From Melampsora larici-populina 98AG31 (taxonomy: Eukaryota; Basidiomycota; Pucciniomycetes; Pucciniales; Melampsoraceae), in contig NW_006768798.1 of NCBI RefSeq assembly GCF_000204055.1, positions 789,306-853,305 of the forward strand: a DNA stretch of 64,000 bases. Direction: 5' to 3'. This document shows positions 32,997-45,164 of this stretch, one piece after another (the first letter of the stretch is position 1; every line of letters begins with the position of its first letter). Under the pieces are notes generated by a model that saw only the letters and a program-made list of their open reading frames with translations, was not told the DNA's origin and made no database searches. The translations under genes were made by a program, and so were the position numbers.

Positions 32997-34528
32997 ATGC
33001 CTCTATCTGAAGAACCCAGTCATGCACTTCATGTTCACTCTCCTACTCTGAAGTCTTTATCTCTTCCTTCCAAAATTATTCAGCGGCTTGACAAAGGTGA
33101 TGTGTTTTTCATTTTATCATCTACCCTGTCCACCATTGACATATTCAAACAAAGCTAACACATCTCGATCCCGGACCTTTGAAAGCCGGATTCACTACCG
33201 TGTCAGAACTTGTCTTAATCCAGCCAACAGTCCTCAAGAGTCGTGTTGGACTTCAAGATAATGAACTTAAGCATCTTTTTGATCTCTTGGCGGATACCTG
33301 CAGTCCGCCACCGGTGACTGTGTTGGATCGGATCCGATCAGGAGTTGGAGATACCATCACTCTCGGCTCTCCGGCGCTTGATAAGCTTTTTGGTCAGGGG
33401 CGTGGTATCCCTACAGGTCAATTAACAGAAATCGCTGGCGAATCTACAGCTGGGAAGACATGCCTGTGTCTTCAACTCTCACTCACAGTTCAGCTCCCTA
33501 GACTTTTAGGAGGCTTACGCGGTAGCTGCATATATATCTCAAGCGAATGTCACTTTCCTGCTCCCAGATTGAAACAAATGGCTATGGCAATGTGCGACAA
33601 GGAAGATGTACAGGCTAGCTTTCAGTCGGAGTCCTCTGGTGGCACTACTTCAAACGTTCCCGACCTATTGGCTCATAGGTTGATGTCCAATGTCTATCCC
33701 AACCGCATCTCGGATACGGATGGTCTGATACACGCCATTCACTATCAACTACCTGCGCTGATCGCAGGGTTGACCGATCGCACCTCAACGGCGAAGCCTG
33801 TCCGCCTGATCGTCTTGGACTCGATTGGCGCCTTGCTTCGTCCTGATGGGAACAACACGAAAGGAGACTGGACTCGTAGGGCTAGCCAACTGAATCAGAT
33901 AGCCGATGGATTGAAGCATCTCGCTTGCCGCTATAATCTGGCTGCTGTTGTTATTAACCAGGTCTCTGACGTCTTTGACGTTCCTGTGCGCTCGACGCGA
34001 TTGAGTGCAAATAAAGCCAAGCGTACACGGCTGACCTCAGCCGATCCCTCGCTTAGTGCGAATGACATTGATGGAAACATGAACCCTCCCACTGGACGTA
34101 CTGGTCTCATGGTCAGCACACACTTAGTGCCATCTACATCTAGAAACGAGACTTCCAGCTCTTCCCCGAAAAGTCCGTCGGAAATGGACCAAATTACTTC
34201 TTCAGTACTGGTATATGAAGACCAAGCCCAGCACTTTATGGGCCGGGCACCTTCCCATCGTAAAGAAGCGGCTCTCGGCTTACCATGGAGTAACGCGATC
34301 AACTTGCGGATCATGATTCACCGTCTGACAAGCTTTCGTCCAAACACCACCGGTGTCCGTATCACTCATAGCAGGGCAAGAGATGTAAGAGAAGCACGAA
34401 TGATATTCAGCCCATTCGGAGGTCAAGGGAATGGCTATGACTCAATAGGTGTACAATACGTTATCGCTACTTCCGGAATAATAGCCTGGGAGGATTCCCT
34501 ATCCACAGACCCGATTTCCACCGGATGA
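32997..34528 (+). CDS. RAD57: RAD51 paralogue, RAD57/XRCC3-like recombination protein
   Basis: Two exons, 32,997-33,096 and 33,186-34,528, give 480 aa. The intron (89 bp) has donor GTGATG and branch AGCTAAC, and its AG at 33,184-33,185 joins LDK to AGFTTVSELVL in frame. The ATP-binding core is clear: Walker A GESTAGKT at about residues 118-125 and Walker B RLIVLDSIGALL at about 240-251, followed by YNLAAVVINQVSDVF. Such paralogues act with RAD55/RAD51 in the nucleus to load or stabilise recombinase filaments during double-strand break repair. A long polar insert (about 300-370) and a C-terminal RxxSRARDVREARMIF-like strand are present. I favour RAD57 for a fungus; XRCC3 is the animal/plant name of the same group. 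Confidence 0.85.
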
Positions 34529-35569
34529 GTGGCTTGTAAGCACCAAATATTTTCGCTTTTATGCTCTAGTACCTGCCCCACGTCTTCGAATGCTCGCCAT
34601 ATCAGTCAGGAGAACACCATATGCAATACGTACAGGTAGTTATCTGTTTTGGTTACGGGGTTCTGGTCAGTACCCCCACCCACACCGAAAAACTCAAGAG
34701 TTCACCATGAGGTTATTATTTTCGCATGGCACAGAGTCTTTCTGACGGAGACTTATGGAGCACCTCGCACGATCTTCCGCATTGACTAATCGAGACATCA
34801 CAGGATGCAAGTGCCATGGTTTCACTTTCAACTTCGGACTTCTCAAGCAAAACTCGAACGTTCACTTCGTGCACCAGGCCTGCATCGGTCTCTTGATACC
34901 CATTCTGATCCGAGCGTTCGAGCCTCGAATTGACCAAACGATATGGATCCTGCCACGAATCGAAAAATCTCCGACGATTTGCTCCGGGGCTATGGGGCTT
35001 TGCGCCCGTGTCTCCTAACAGAAAAGCTGAAGATCTAGCCACTTGAACTGGGTATCTGGACTTTTTAGGTCGATTCTCACATTTGCCCCCACTCAAGGTA
35101 CAAAACTGAAATAAAGCCATGATCAATCTAGTCTCTAAGTAAATCGGCGACTGCACGAATTAGCGTTATCTTATTAGCTGAATACTCCCCATTTGTTCGA
35201 AATATTGTGCACCCCTTTTATCATGTCAAACATAAAAAAGTATGTATATTGCTCACGATAGACATGTCAAGCATTGTATGTGTATCTGTCTAAGTGTAGT
35301 TGGGATTTTGATATCTTTGCAAAGCATAAAAAGTTGCAAAATTACAAACATTCCAATAATTAAGTGAGACCCACCTTTATCATGATGGGTGTCAAATCCT
35401 GTTCATATCTGCATTATATTCCATTGGCTGAGTGTTGAATGATACATTTTCTGAGGGACATGTACAGTCTTTCCAGACATTGGTAAGGTAGAGCGGGTAG
35501 CAAATGATTGAGTCAAATTCATCATCTGTTTGATAAGATAGGACTGCTCAAGTACCATACATAGCTCAA
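34529..35569. other. Shared 3' intergenic region
   Basis: Lies between the convergent ends of the RAD51 paralogue and NOP9. Opposed open frames at 34,716-35,156 have no splice context or recognisable motif. The rest is AT-rich 3' flank. Confidence 0.45.
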
Positions 35570-38054
35570 TCACTGGTCCATCTCATCTGACTTTTTCTTG
35601 TTCTTTTTCCGTTTCTTGATTATAGGGTCGAAAAGTCCATCAAGGACATCTATTTCGTTGGCAGCCGGTTCCTCCATTTTTTTCTTCTTGGGTTTCTTGG
35701 ACTTCTGTAACGGTTCATTTACCTCAATCGGACGGCCCGTGTCTTTTTCTATTTCATTACCTTTTGGTTCTTCGAGTATCTTGGTCGTAATCTTAGTTTG
35801 TTCTTCTTTAGTAGGCAGAGCGACGACTTTTCTCGAAGGGAACTTCTGTAACATAGCTGCCTTCCATCCATTCCTCTGTCGTTCAAAGTACGGTAGTTCA
35901 AGCTTTCGTACAAAGTAATGACCGTAAGCGGACTGTTGTAAAGCATTTTGTTGATCGACCAAACTAGAAGCGATTTTTTCTTTTGTGAATACATCAGCAA
36001 CGGCCCAACATAGGTCGGCTATCCGACTTCCGACACGATCATCAGCCAGACGATGATAATGACCAATAAAGCGTGAGATGAATTGACGTCGTGGTGCTGG
36101 TGAGATGGTGGGCGAGTTTAAAATGCTGTCGAGCGCTCTAGAAGCGATAGTATCACGAGAAAAGCTCATTGTCACAGAAAGCGGCAGTAACATTAGACTG
36201 TTGACGATGGATGTCATAAGATCAGGTACAGCGAGTTGTAAGATGCCTTGCAATAGCAAAGAGCCTTGCATATTGCTATCCGGAAGTTTCATATCGTTTG
36301 TGTCGGTTTCAGATGACTTCAGTGATTTCTCGATTTGTTGAAAAGCAGTCGTCTTTCGGAAATAATCAAGCCTCATTAGGGAAATCAAGCAAGGAAATAT
36401 GTATGGCTTCTCGGTATCTTCAGTCACTCCGAATGCTCGAAGAAGGCTTTGAATAACCTCACGTTGTTCAGTTAAACCAAGATTCTTTGAACGACTAACC
36501 AGAGCTTGCAAGACTCCTGTGCGGTAATTATCAATACAGTCAATCATCTTGGGAACACATTCTTGTAAGGCGGGTAAAAATTGGTCGGAGTCCAATCTTG
36601 AGACCACTTTGGCAGTGAGAAAATTGGTGACAGGATGATTAGAGAGCATGCCCATACGGTGGAGGAAGTAGGTAGAATAGAATTGAGAAAAGTAGCTAGG
36701 TGAGAGTCGGCTGATTACACATTCCATCACATGTGAGGCGGTGGTATCTCGTAAACAAGTCTCGACAAACTCTGACCGAGTTTGAGGTCCTAGAATTCCA
36801 AGCAAAGATTAGCAAATGCACTGATCGGAATGAGATTATCAATAGAGTGACGAAATTTGAATTCCATTAGAAAGGTATGACACACCCTGAGATGTAATAA
36901 GACCATCGAGGAGATTGTCAACCATGGATCCAGGCTTTTCGGCCTCGCCCTTATCAAACTCCAATCCTACGAGTACCTGCAACAATGCATTTGTGGCAGG
37001 ATTACATGCTGCATTGCGGGTCCCTACTCCAGGTGCTTGACACCATGTTGATTTGATAGTGTTGTAAAGTTTAGTTCCCATTTTGTGCAGAGGAGCTGGG
37101 ACAGGCGAGACACCGTCACTAATATCCTTTTCATCCGCCTGATCTCTGTGGAATACCGAACGAAGGTGACCTTGCTTAGACCTCCATTTTGCTGATTTGC
37201 GCGATCGAGCATGTTCAGCTGAGACAGGCTTTCCGGAGACCAAAAGGAAAAGCGTGAGAAGCACGTGTGCTGCAGTTGGATGTTCCGATAGTGACTGTAT
37301 ATTGGGCATTACGTCCTAATTTACACTCGAAAATGGAGTTGTCAGATACATCAATTAATTTTTGACATCCATCACTAACCTCACAAGCTTGAGCTAGCAA
37401 AAGGTACATGGCAGGTAGATCACCGTGATCGTGATCAGCTTCGTTACTGTTCGATTGTTCAGGTTTGCCATGTGCTTCGCGTGCCAAAACGGGAGCTGAT
37501 AACGCAAGTAAAGTTTGAACCACATGTGAGGCATGACGATGTGAGATCAAATCTAGAAAGTGAACCATAAAGCGATCCGCCAAGACTCGTTTAGCAAAGT
37601 CGTCCATACTGTATATGAGTCGCTCCAGAATCACGCTGGTCTCTGGGTCCGCCGCTAGAGAGAGTTCATGTCCCGAAAGTTCCTCCAGCGCAGACCGCAA
37701 AAGTAAATTCCTTTCATCTTCTTCATCTTCTTCACCTACTTCTTGTAAAAGATCTGTACAATGAGTGGAACCAGCTCCTAGCCGTTCGAGTTCCTGAATT
37801 TTATCATCAATGTCCCGCCAATAAGCTTTTAAATCGGGACTAGGTTCTGGAAATTGTGGCTCTGTTTCGGGTGCAGGAGGCTTATCGGGAGCTGTGATTT
37901 GATTTTGTTTCGTTTGAAAGGACTCTTCGGGTACAGCTAACTCCAATACGTTCCGGTAGATCAGAGGTTCCAGAGGTAAGTTAGATGCGTCATCCTGCGT
38001 CTTTTCTGGCTTGGCTCTGTTGCCTCTACCACGTTTTCGAAACTCTCGTGGCAT
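35570..38054 (-). CDS. NOP9: Nucleolar protein 9, Pumilio-like rRNA-processing factor
   Basis: Three exons: 37,380-38,054, 36,886-37,315 and 35,570-36,789, giving 774 aa. The introns are 64 bp (GTTAGT...TTAG) and 96 bp (GTGTGT...TTCTAG), and both joins keep frame (ACE|DVMPNIQ; ITSQ|GPQTRSEF). The start MPREFRKRGRG, the DPETSVILERLIYSMDDFAK block, ASHVVQTLLAL, ATNALLQVLVGLE, TASHVMECVI and GHYFVRKLEL are typical NOP9 Pumilio-type repeats. The C-terminus is lysine-rich (KKRKKNKKK), fitting nucleolar import. NOP9 binds 20S pre-rRNA near the D-site cleavage and is needed for 40S maturation. Length is close to other fungal NOP9 proteins (about 650-800 aa). No sign of decay. Confidence 0.92.
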
Positions 38055-38545
38055 GAGACGGCTCGCCGAAGGGATGTATTGCGGAGGATCAAAGTTCTTG
38101 GATTTCTTGTTTTCGAAGTGAGGAGACGAAGTAAATTGTGATGAAGATGATATCTAGCTGAATAGATGGCTGAGTCAAGGAACCGAGCGCTTTCTGGGGT
38201 TTCTGTGTGTGCTTGGCTGAAAAATTTCTGGCAAAAGAACAATAGCATACTACACTAGGGTTATGCCTATACTGAAGTATGGGTATATCGGGTACATACA
38301 CCACATGTAAAGTGCAGTGTATGCAATTGAAAATTGAATTGACCTCACCTCAATGCTACAGGTGCGTAGTTCAGTACAGATGGAAACCAAAAAAGAAGTT
38401 GTAAAAGATAGTCATGATTTTACAGTAATGTCTACATGACTTTTCTCTCTTCAGCAGTTCAAACCACACAAAAACCACAGGAAGGTTTGGACATACATAT
38501 ACAGGAGTCACTATAGGAGTCATACATAGCACTATGTTAGAGTCA
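38055..38545. other. NOP9 upstream region
   Basis: Holds the probable promoter and 5' UTR of NOP9. No other feature seen. Confidence 0.45.
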
Positions 38546-39067
38546 GAGCATCTCCAACGTTGCTGAATCCGCAAACATGCACAGGCAAGTTTTTTCCTCA
38601 ACTGGACAGCTGTATTTTTTATTCAGTGACAGCGCCCTGCAACACACAACTGAAGTTATTTCTCAATTCCCCATAGGGGTAATTTGAGGTTGAACCCACA
38701 TCAACAATAACCCAAAAGGTGCAAACGTGTACAATTCCAATGGCACCACCCTTGCTTAAAACAACCAAATAGGTGATGACACAAGATAATAAAATGTAAA
38801 TAGTGGACACATGCCTAAATATTAGTCATTGTCTGGACAAAAATTGTTGAGAGAGTGTTTTTCAGAGTATTTGGCCAGGTCAGCAAATTTGCTGACCTGA
38901 GCATGGGAGCGTGTCAATACCCAAAAAACAAGTTGGCACTGTGGGCCAGGTGTGAGACCTTGTCCTTGGCATTGGAGGACAATTTTCTGAATAGCTTGAA
39001 TACAGCTTACGTTTTTGACATAAACTTAATGTTCAGTCATTCAGATTGGGGCGTGTTGGAGATGCTC
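38546..39067. mobile_element. 522-bp MITE with GAGCATCTCCAAC ends
   Basis: Left end GAGCATCTCCAACGTTGC and right end GGGCGTGTTGGAGATGCTC are inverted, and TCA flanks both sides (38,543-38,545 and 39,068-39,070). A three-base duplication fits PIF/Harbinger or CACTA-type elements. No coding capacity is seen. The terminal word is one I know as frequent in plant MITEs. Confidence 0.75.
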
Positions 39068-39408
39068 TCATAGGGCTATATCAGAGCTATGGTACTATAG
39101 AGCTCCTGGGTGCTACATTGGAGAGCCAGATAGTGATAAGGTGCTCCGGTATCCCAGGGCAAAAAAATCAAAAGAGATGATAGAGTGTAGCACTTGATAA
39201 TATGGTGGACCTGCACTACACTATACAAAGCAGGAATATAGCAGGGTGTATTGGAGCAGCCCAATGCACCCATTCAGGGAAGAAATTTCCACATTTGTGC
39301 ACACAGGCCAAAACAGGGCCACATTCCACTTGTATGGGTCATAATCATGAAGCACTCAACCTCACTATCTGTCCTTCACCTGGGGCCACAGCTCAAAAAT
39401 AGTCACTT

Positions 39409-39506
39409 CAACAGAAGTGAGATTTGAACTCACACTCACAAAGTGAAGCAGCTAAATCTCTGGAATCAGTTCTAAACTGCCGCCTTAACCACTCGGCCAT
39501 CCCGTC
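39409..39506 (-). tRNA. tRNA-Ser (anticodon AGA) with an intron
   Basis: A complete class II tRNA fold can be drawn. The acceptor arm GACGGGA pairs with TTCTGTT, using three G-U pairs. The D arm is GCC...GGC with AGTGGTTAA. The anticodon arm GCAGT/GCTGC has loop TTAGAA, which gives AGA, and is split after position 37 by about 16 nt. The long variable arm is TCAC-TTT-GTGA, the T arm GTGAG-TTCAAAT-CTCAC, and the discriminator base is G, as usual for serine. The B box GTTCAAATC is canonical. On the minus strand a TTTTT run follows about 10 nt downstream (39,395-39,399), the normal RNA polymerase III stop. It decodes UCU/UCC serine codons. Confidence 0.88.
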
Positions 39507-42174
39507 TGGACGGCTTCAATGCTGTTCAGTCTACATGTTGTGGTGGGCACATCCATTTGAAATTAAGGTAAGGTCAAAATCTGGGATGAGAAAACATGAC
39601 AAGTTGGTGCAATATGTGAAATTAAAAGCACTTAGAAAGTAAAAAATGCTGCAAGTGTCCACAGGGAGAGCATTTGAACTTCAAAGCATTGTGGAAGTTG
39701 AGCGGCTACACTTTTGCACCCTGCAACACCACCCACCCAAGCTAAAACAAATGTCCCACATAGGCCTGTACAACCCATTGCCTTGGAAATTCATTCCCAT
39801 TAGTATCTGTCTATCCCGCAGTGCTGATTCAGAGCAAAACCAAGTTGAAATCTTCACAAAATACAATAATCACAGATTGAGGGAGAATCATATTTCCAAA
39901 GCACAGATTATTCCCCCACAAAGCACCAAGGACTCACAAAATATCAATGGAATACCAGTACTAGTGGAAGTAGAATCAAGGTGTTTGTATAGTTTTTTTT
40001 TCCTTATTTTGAACTATTGGGAAGCCAGTGTAGCTACCTTCAAGTTCCCAGGCACTGGTTCTATCTCTATATCTCTGTATCTCTGTATGTTTTACTCAGC
40101 TCTGTTGATAATGTATAGCCCAAGTTTACAACATTTTATTATATTTAAATTTAAAATATAATATATATATATATATATTAACCATGCATCGAAGATACCA
40201 TCAGATAAGTAATTCCAGTCATTTACAACCATTCATTTATTTTTTGTTGGACACTTGTTATGTGGAAAAATGATTTATGCACCATTGGTCTGCTTGAAAA
40301 AGCTGGGGGCAAGTGTGGCAAGCTTTGTCAGCCGGCTCAAGGTCAAGGTGGTGTGCACTTTGGGGTCCAAGATCTGGACCCTCAGGTCTTTGAATAGCAT
40401 GTGCATGGGAGTGGTATTTTCAACAATTCAAGAACTGGGTCAAATTCAAAATGAGTGGAAGGGTGAGAGACAGAGAAATGCCAGAATTGGAGGTGCAGGA
40501 GTGCATTGTCATGTATCTTATGTACACGTCCCCACGCCTAGGATTGTTAATCATCGGGTTTGCAACAGGCCCCGGCCCCGCCGCTGCAGAACTTGAATGA
40601 TTACGTAAACCACTTGGAGGGGACTGTACAGTGACCAATTAGTACAATGGTGAACTGACAGAAGTGGAGATGGGAAAAGCAAGTTAAAATTAATGATCCC
40701 AAAGTGGTGGACTGTGCTCTGCTTTAACCCTCATTTTGAGCGTGGGTCTCTGCTTGCACAGCCTTTCAAGAATTCTGCCCAAAGGAACAACAGCACCTGC
40801 TTAATTCCATGAAAAGTACAGGTGAGCAAATGGCTCTAAGAAATGTGGTACCCAGAATATTTAGGTACAGGGTAAAGGAGAATGGGGAAAACAAATTTCC
40901 CCAACAGAGCCTTATGAGTAAAGAGAATTGCTGTCTTTACTATTTCTCCTCACGCTCAAATCACAATAAGCAGAAAGATAAGGTAGAGGCAGAAATAGTC
41001 TCACTTTTAGGACTTTTCTTTTCCTCTCACCCACCCCTGCACCCTACCACACAGAAAGCCTACCATGTCAGATTACCAGCAGCCTACTGCCCCCCACACA
41101 TGATGTAACTGAGAAATATCAAAGTTACATAGCTCATGGTATTATGACCAAGGTAGCTTAAGTTTATAGCTGTATGAAATATGAAATGACAAAACTAAGT
41201 TGAATAGAAAACATACAAAAAGTAGAAACCTAATCAAGAAAAGAGAGACAAACAACCAAAGTAAGCAATGCAAGACTCTGGTTGGACTGGGTACATATTA
41301 AAAGTCTTATGTATCACACCAATGGGGCTGACTGCATTGAAGCTTTTTTGAGGTGTATTTGGCAACTGTATGAGTTGCCAGCTCAAATATGGGAGTACAT
41401 GGTTTTTGCAATAATTTGAACCAAGCAAAGATGTGAAACTAGAAGGAAAAACAAGCCATTCTGGTAGTCATTGACAAACCATAAGCATTGGAACCACCAA
41501 CAACTCAGATTCTATTGATAAAGAGGTGTACTTGTGATCTCACAATAAGAGGAAACCTGATCCTTTACATAGAGGTGCAATATTTTGGGACTTGATATAT
41601 ATGGACTTGAAAGCAGTCCTCTGTGGTACTTAAAGTGCAGTTTTACTTATTCTACACAAGTCAATAGTCCCCAGACCCATTTTCACAAGACTGTGATTGA
41701 AAAAAAATGCCAGGGGGTAGCAGTTATATAAGCCTTTACAATGGGAGAGCTTTGACCTCCTAACATTTAGTTACTTGCCTACTTAACAGAGGGCTTCCTT
41801 TCAAGCAAAATTATCATTCACTATAGCTTAAATTTTAAGCAAATGTTTGGGGTTATATCCACCAGGGAAGCTGTAGTAATGATTACAAGTACAGCCGGGT
41901 CTTCGAAAAGAAACTTGCAGTGAATGTATTGCTTGGAGTCAGAATACCAACCAGAGATATGTTCAGATGACGAGCTACTAGCTGAAAGCAAAGGAAGCAT
42001 GGCGTTGACCATGTACCATAGAGCTGGAGATATATATCAGATTCTGATTGTTTATTCCGGAACCCGATGCCAAATTATTCAAATAATCCTGCTGGTATTT
42101 CACCAAGAATTGATACTGATACTGGAAGATTAACCTCGGCAATTGTATCTTGTCTTGAAAAGCAACTCTTGTAA
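39507..42174. other. Intergenic, mostly featureless
   Basis: Contains a TA microsatellite at about 40,158-40,179 and scattered short open frames without splice context or motif. The longest, 39,646-40,161, is low in coding character and ends in AT-rich DNA. No gene supported. Confidence 0.4.
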
Positions 42175-42740
42175 TTAAAGGAATCTTAATTTCTCCACTT
42201 GGTCAGCTGCGGATTCAGACTGAGAGTCTCCACTAAATGGATATCTTTCAACATATTTTTGAATCTTGTTACTTCCTTTCCTGTAAAAACAATAACATAA
42301 AGTGTTAGATTTCGGGTCAACAAGTCCTAAGGGGTTTTTCCTACACGTACGTGGAGAGATACCAAGTTAAGAGGTGATCGATGAATTCTCTTTCTGAATA
42401 AATACCATATTCATCGAGTCCTCCACTGTTTGCGGTTCGAGTACGATAGCTGCGAGGTGGTTAAAGGGGTTCCGTCGATCAGAAAGACGAGTACAGTATA
42501 CTGATCTGAACGTAGGACTTACGTCAGCCAATTCTTGAATGCGCGTCGGTGGCTATCTTTTGTGATAATGTTCATGTGGTTACGAAAAGAACTAATTCAG
42601 AAGAAGATCATGGAATCCAATTCAGTCTATAATTCACGCAGCAGAGATCGGGATGGGTTTGAGATAAACAAAAGTACTTACTCAATTTTACCTAACTTTT
42701 GGCCTTCCTCATAAAGTTCTTCAGCCCTACTGACCGTCAT
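42175..42740 (-). CDS. Compact multi-exon gene, 110 aa, unrecognised
   Basis: Four coding exons join cleanly: 42,682-42,740, 42,523-42,591, 42,351-42,449 and 42,175-42,280. Donors are GTAAGT, GTAAGT and GTACGT; acceptors are AATTAG, CGCAG and TACAG. Every join is in phase and the frame ends at TAA 42,175-42,177. The protein starts MTVSRAEELYEEGQKLGK and contains YRTRTANSGGLDEYGIYSER and FIDHLLTWYLS. It is polar and probably soluble, with no signal or membrane segment. A GTAAGT donor at about 42,834 and acceptor CGAGCAG at 42,757 suggest an upstream exon. It stays in frame (LVHRLVKTADQ), so the true start could lie near 42,980-43,022. I do not recognise the family. The splice evidence makes a real host gene likely. 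Confidence 0.7.
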
Positions 42741-43326
42741 AGTTTGCAGTGGTCCACTGCTCGATATGTATGATGAAAGTCTTACGTCGTCAGCTAAACC
42801 CATTTGTGGTCTGATCCAAGGGACGACTTACAGTTGGTCTGCAGTCTTGACCAAGCGATGTACAAGTGAGCCTGAAGTTGACTGGTTGAGTGGGATGATG
42901 GCTGAAGTAATTTGGCTTGCACGTAGAAAACAACAAATCAAGATGAGCAACGAGTGACACGTCCGTCTTTGAAGCCCGATGAACATTGTCTCGTATCTTG
43001 GGCACAATCGGGAGTTTTTCAAAATCAGTAACTTGGTTCCTGGATGTGAGTCGCAAAGAACTAATCATCATTGGTTTTATACTGAATCTGATTCTGAAAC
43101 TCATCCTGACCTCCCCTCTTTTCCTCGATATCGTGCGTCTCGGCGTCAGTCGTGTGACGGCTCTTGAGTCTTGCTTTCGACGACCTTGGGCGGTTTCGCC
43201 CGGAGACCCAGAGGCTCTAGGGCTCTACTCTCTGCTAGCAGACCTCACCCTACCTCACCTCACACACTAGTGTGTGGCAAGTTTTGTCCTATGGCATATC
43301 ACCTAGAGTGATAGAGTACGATATTA

Positions 43327-43724
43327 GGGGGTGTCAAGTTCAACTTTTTTACGGTAAAAACCGTAAAAAACTTTCCCGTCGTAGCACAAATTTACGCAAA
43401 ATTTACGAGAACGGGAAAGTTTTATCTATCCCGTTCTCGCATAAACGTAAACAGATAAGTTTACAACATAGCTTTGAAGACTTAAATTTGACCGTTTCAC
43501 TCTTGGAAAGAGGTGTGCTTGATAGTGGATGCAAGGACAACCTTGCATCCTCTTACCAGCAGTTTTGTCATTACCGTGTGGAAGATCGAGGCAAAAAAGT
43601 AAAAAAGCCTTGATCGTGGTTTACAAGCAATGATAAAAACTCGGGAAACTTTTTTTACAGTTAAAACATAAAAACTTTCCCGTCTCATAGTTTTTTTGCT
43701 GTAAAAATTTGAACTTGATACCCC
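43327..43724. mobile_element. 398-bp MITE with TTA duplication
   Basis: Ends GGGGGTGTCAAGTTCAA and, inverted, GGGGTATCAAGTTCAA, flanked by TTA (43,324-43,326 and 43,725-43,727). The interior has several inverted TTTTTTACGGTAAAAA and GAACGGGAAAGTTT words. Three-base TTA duplication points to a PIF/Harbinger-type transposase. Confidence 0.75.
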
Positions 43725-43730
43725 TTATTA

Positions 43731-44002
43731 GGGGGGCTCAAGTCAAAATTTTTTACTACTTTTATTGTAAAAAACTTTTCGCAATTTCATAAAATTCACG
43801 CACAATTTTATGAAATTGGGAAATGTTATACGACATCCCAATTTTTTTTGGAATTTGCGTAAATTTACTGCTCAGAAGGAGATCCGAAAGAAATTTTTTG
43901 GCCCTTTTTTACGAACTGGGAGAAGTTTTTACAGCACGGTACTGTAAAAAACTTTCCCCAATTTTTTAAGAAAGGGCTGTAAATATTTTGACTTGAGCCC
44001 CC
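43731..44002. mobile_element. 272-bp MITE with TTA duplication
   Basis: Ends GGGGGGCTCAAGTCAAAATT and, inverted, GGGGGCTCAAGTCAAAATAT, flanked by TTA (43,728-43,730 and 44,003-44,005). It directly follows the 398-bp MITE with only the TTA duplications between. The termini are related to that neighbour (GGGG..TCAAGT). Confidence 0.78.
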
Positions 44003-45164
44003 TTATTAGGGGGTTTCAAGTTGACTTTGTTTTACGTATATTTATAGTGCTTATCGCTGAAAAAAAGGAGATGTAGAATGGGGATGTGCCCCAAAGATTG
44101 AAATTTGAAAAGCAAGAAAAAACTATTGATTGTTCCAAAAAAATATAGACACAGAGTCCTCAATTTCACAATTCCAAAACCACTTTTGGAATCCAAAAAA
44201 GGCAAGTTTTGGTGGAGGGGATAGGTTTTGGAGATTTGATTTGATTTCCGTATTTTCAGGGGTAAACACTATACGCTACAACAACTAGCCTGTTGTTGTA
44301 AATATGTGTGGATTTTTTAAAGTTTTAGGTGTCCCAAATTAAAAATATGTTGGTTTTACACATATTTTTTGATGAGAAGCTAGGGGAGCTCAGGTCAAGA
44401 TTTTTATGGTGTTTTCTTATAAAATTGGGGAAACCTTTTTATGGTACCAAGTTGTAAAAAGATTTCCCGTTTTGTAAAACAAAATGAGAAGCAGTGGTCA
44501 ACAGCTTCTTGAGAAGCCATTGATCCATAACTCTTTTTCTTTTGTGGGTGTTTGATACTTATGATAACAGTCTCAACACCTTACTTTGCTTTTTCCCCTC
44601 ATTTTGTTTGTCTAGTGTTTTTGATTTTATAGCTGTTTGGTTTTTTTTATTGCTGTCAATTTGCGTAAATTTGTTGCTCAAAAAAATTTAGGATGTTGTA
44701 AAACCATTCCCAATTTCATACACTTTTGCGTAAATTTTATGAATTTGGGAAACGTTTTTCACAGTCAAAGCAGCAAAAGAATTCGACCTGAGCCCCCTTG
44801 CCCCAATTTTAAAAAAATACGCAAAAAACAAACAAACTTGTGGGTTTCAAGTGTTTTTTTGCGTGATTTTTGGAATTTTGGACAAGGTTTTCATTGAAAA
44901 ACTTCCTAAAAGCAGTGCACTTTTAAACCGGGACACCTAAAAAGGTGTCTTGCTTTAAATAATTTACACATAGTAGCAGGGTTCTAGACAAATGAAATCA
45001 AACCCAAAATGTGTTTTAGGTGTTGCTCGGAAGCCTTAATTTATAACTCATGTTTTAAAGCTTCTAAAATTATAGGTCAATGCCTATGATTTTAAGAAGC
45101 ATGAAAAAACCCTGTCTTTTTTTGTCTCAAGAAAAGGCATGTGAGTTGTTTTTTTCTACTTCTC

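Noticed and set aside
33931..34314. 127-codon minus-strand frame
   Set aside because: Antisense shadow of the RAD51 paralogue.
39646..40161. 171-codon plus-strand open frame
   Set aside because: No motif, poor composition, ends in an AT-rich microsatellite region, and no homologous pattern recognised.
40540..40600. Possible second tRNA or GC-rich promoter
   Set aside because: No cloverleaf could be drawn and no A/B boxes are present.
40255..40638. Opposed open frames
   Set aside because: No splice context or motif; typical chance frames.
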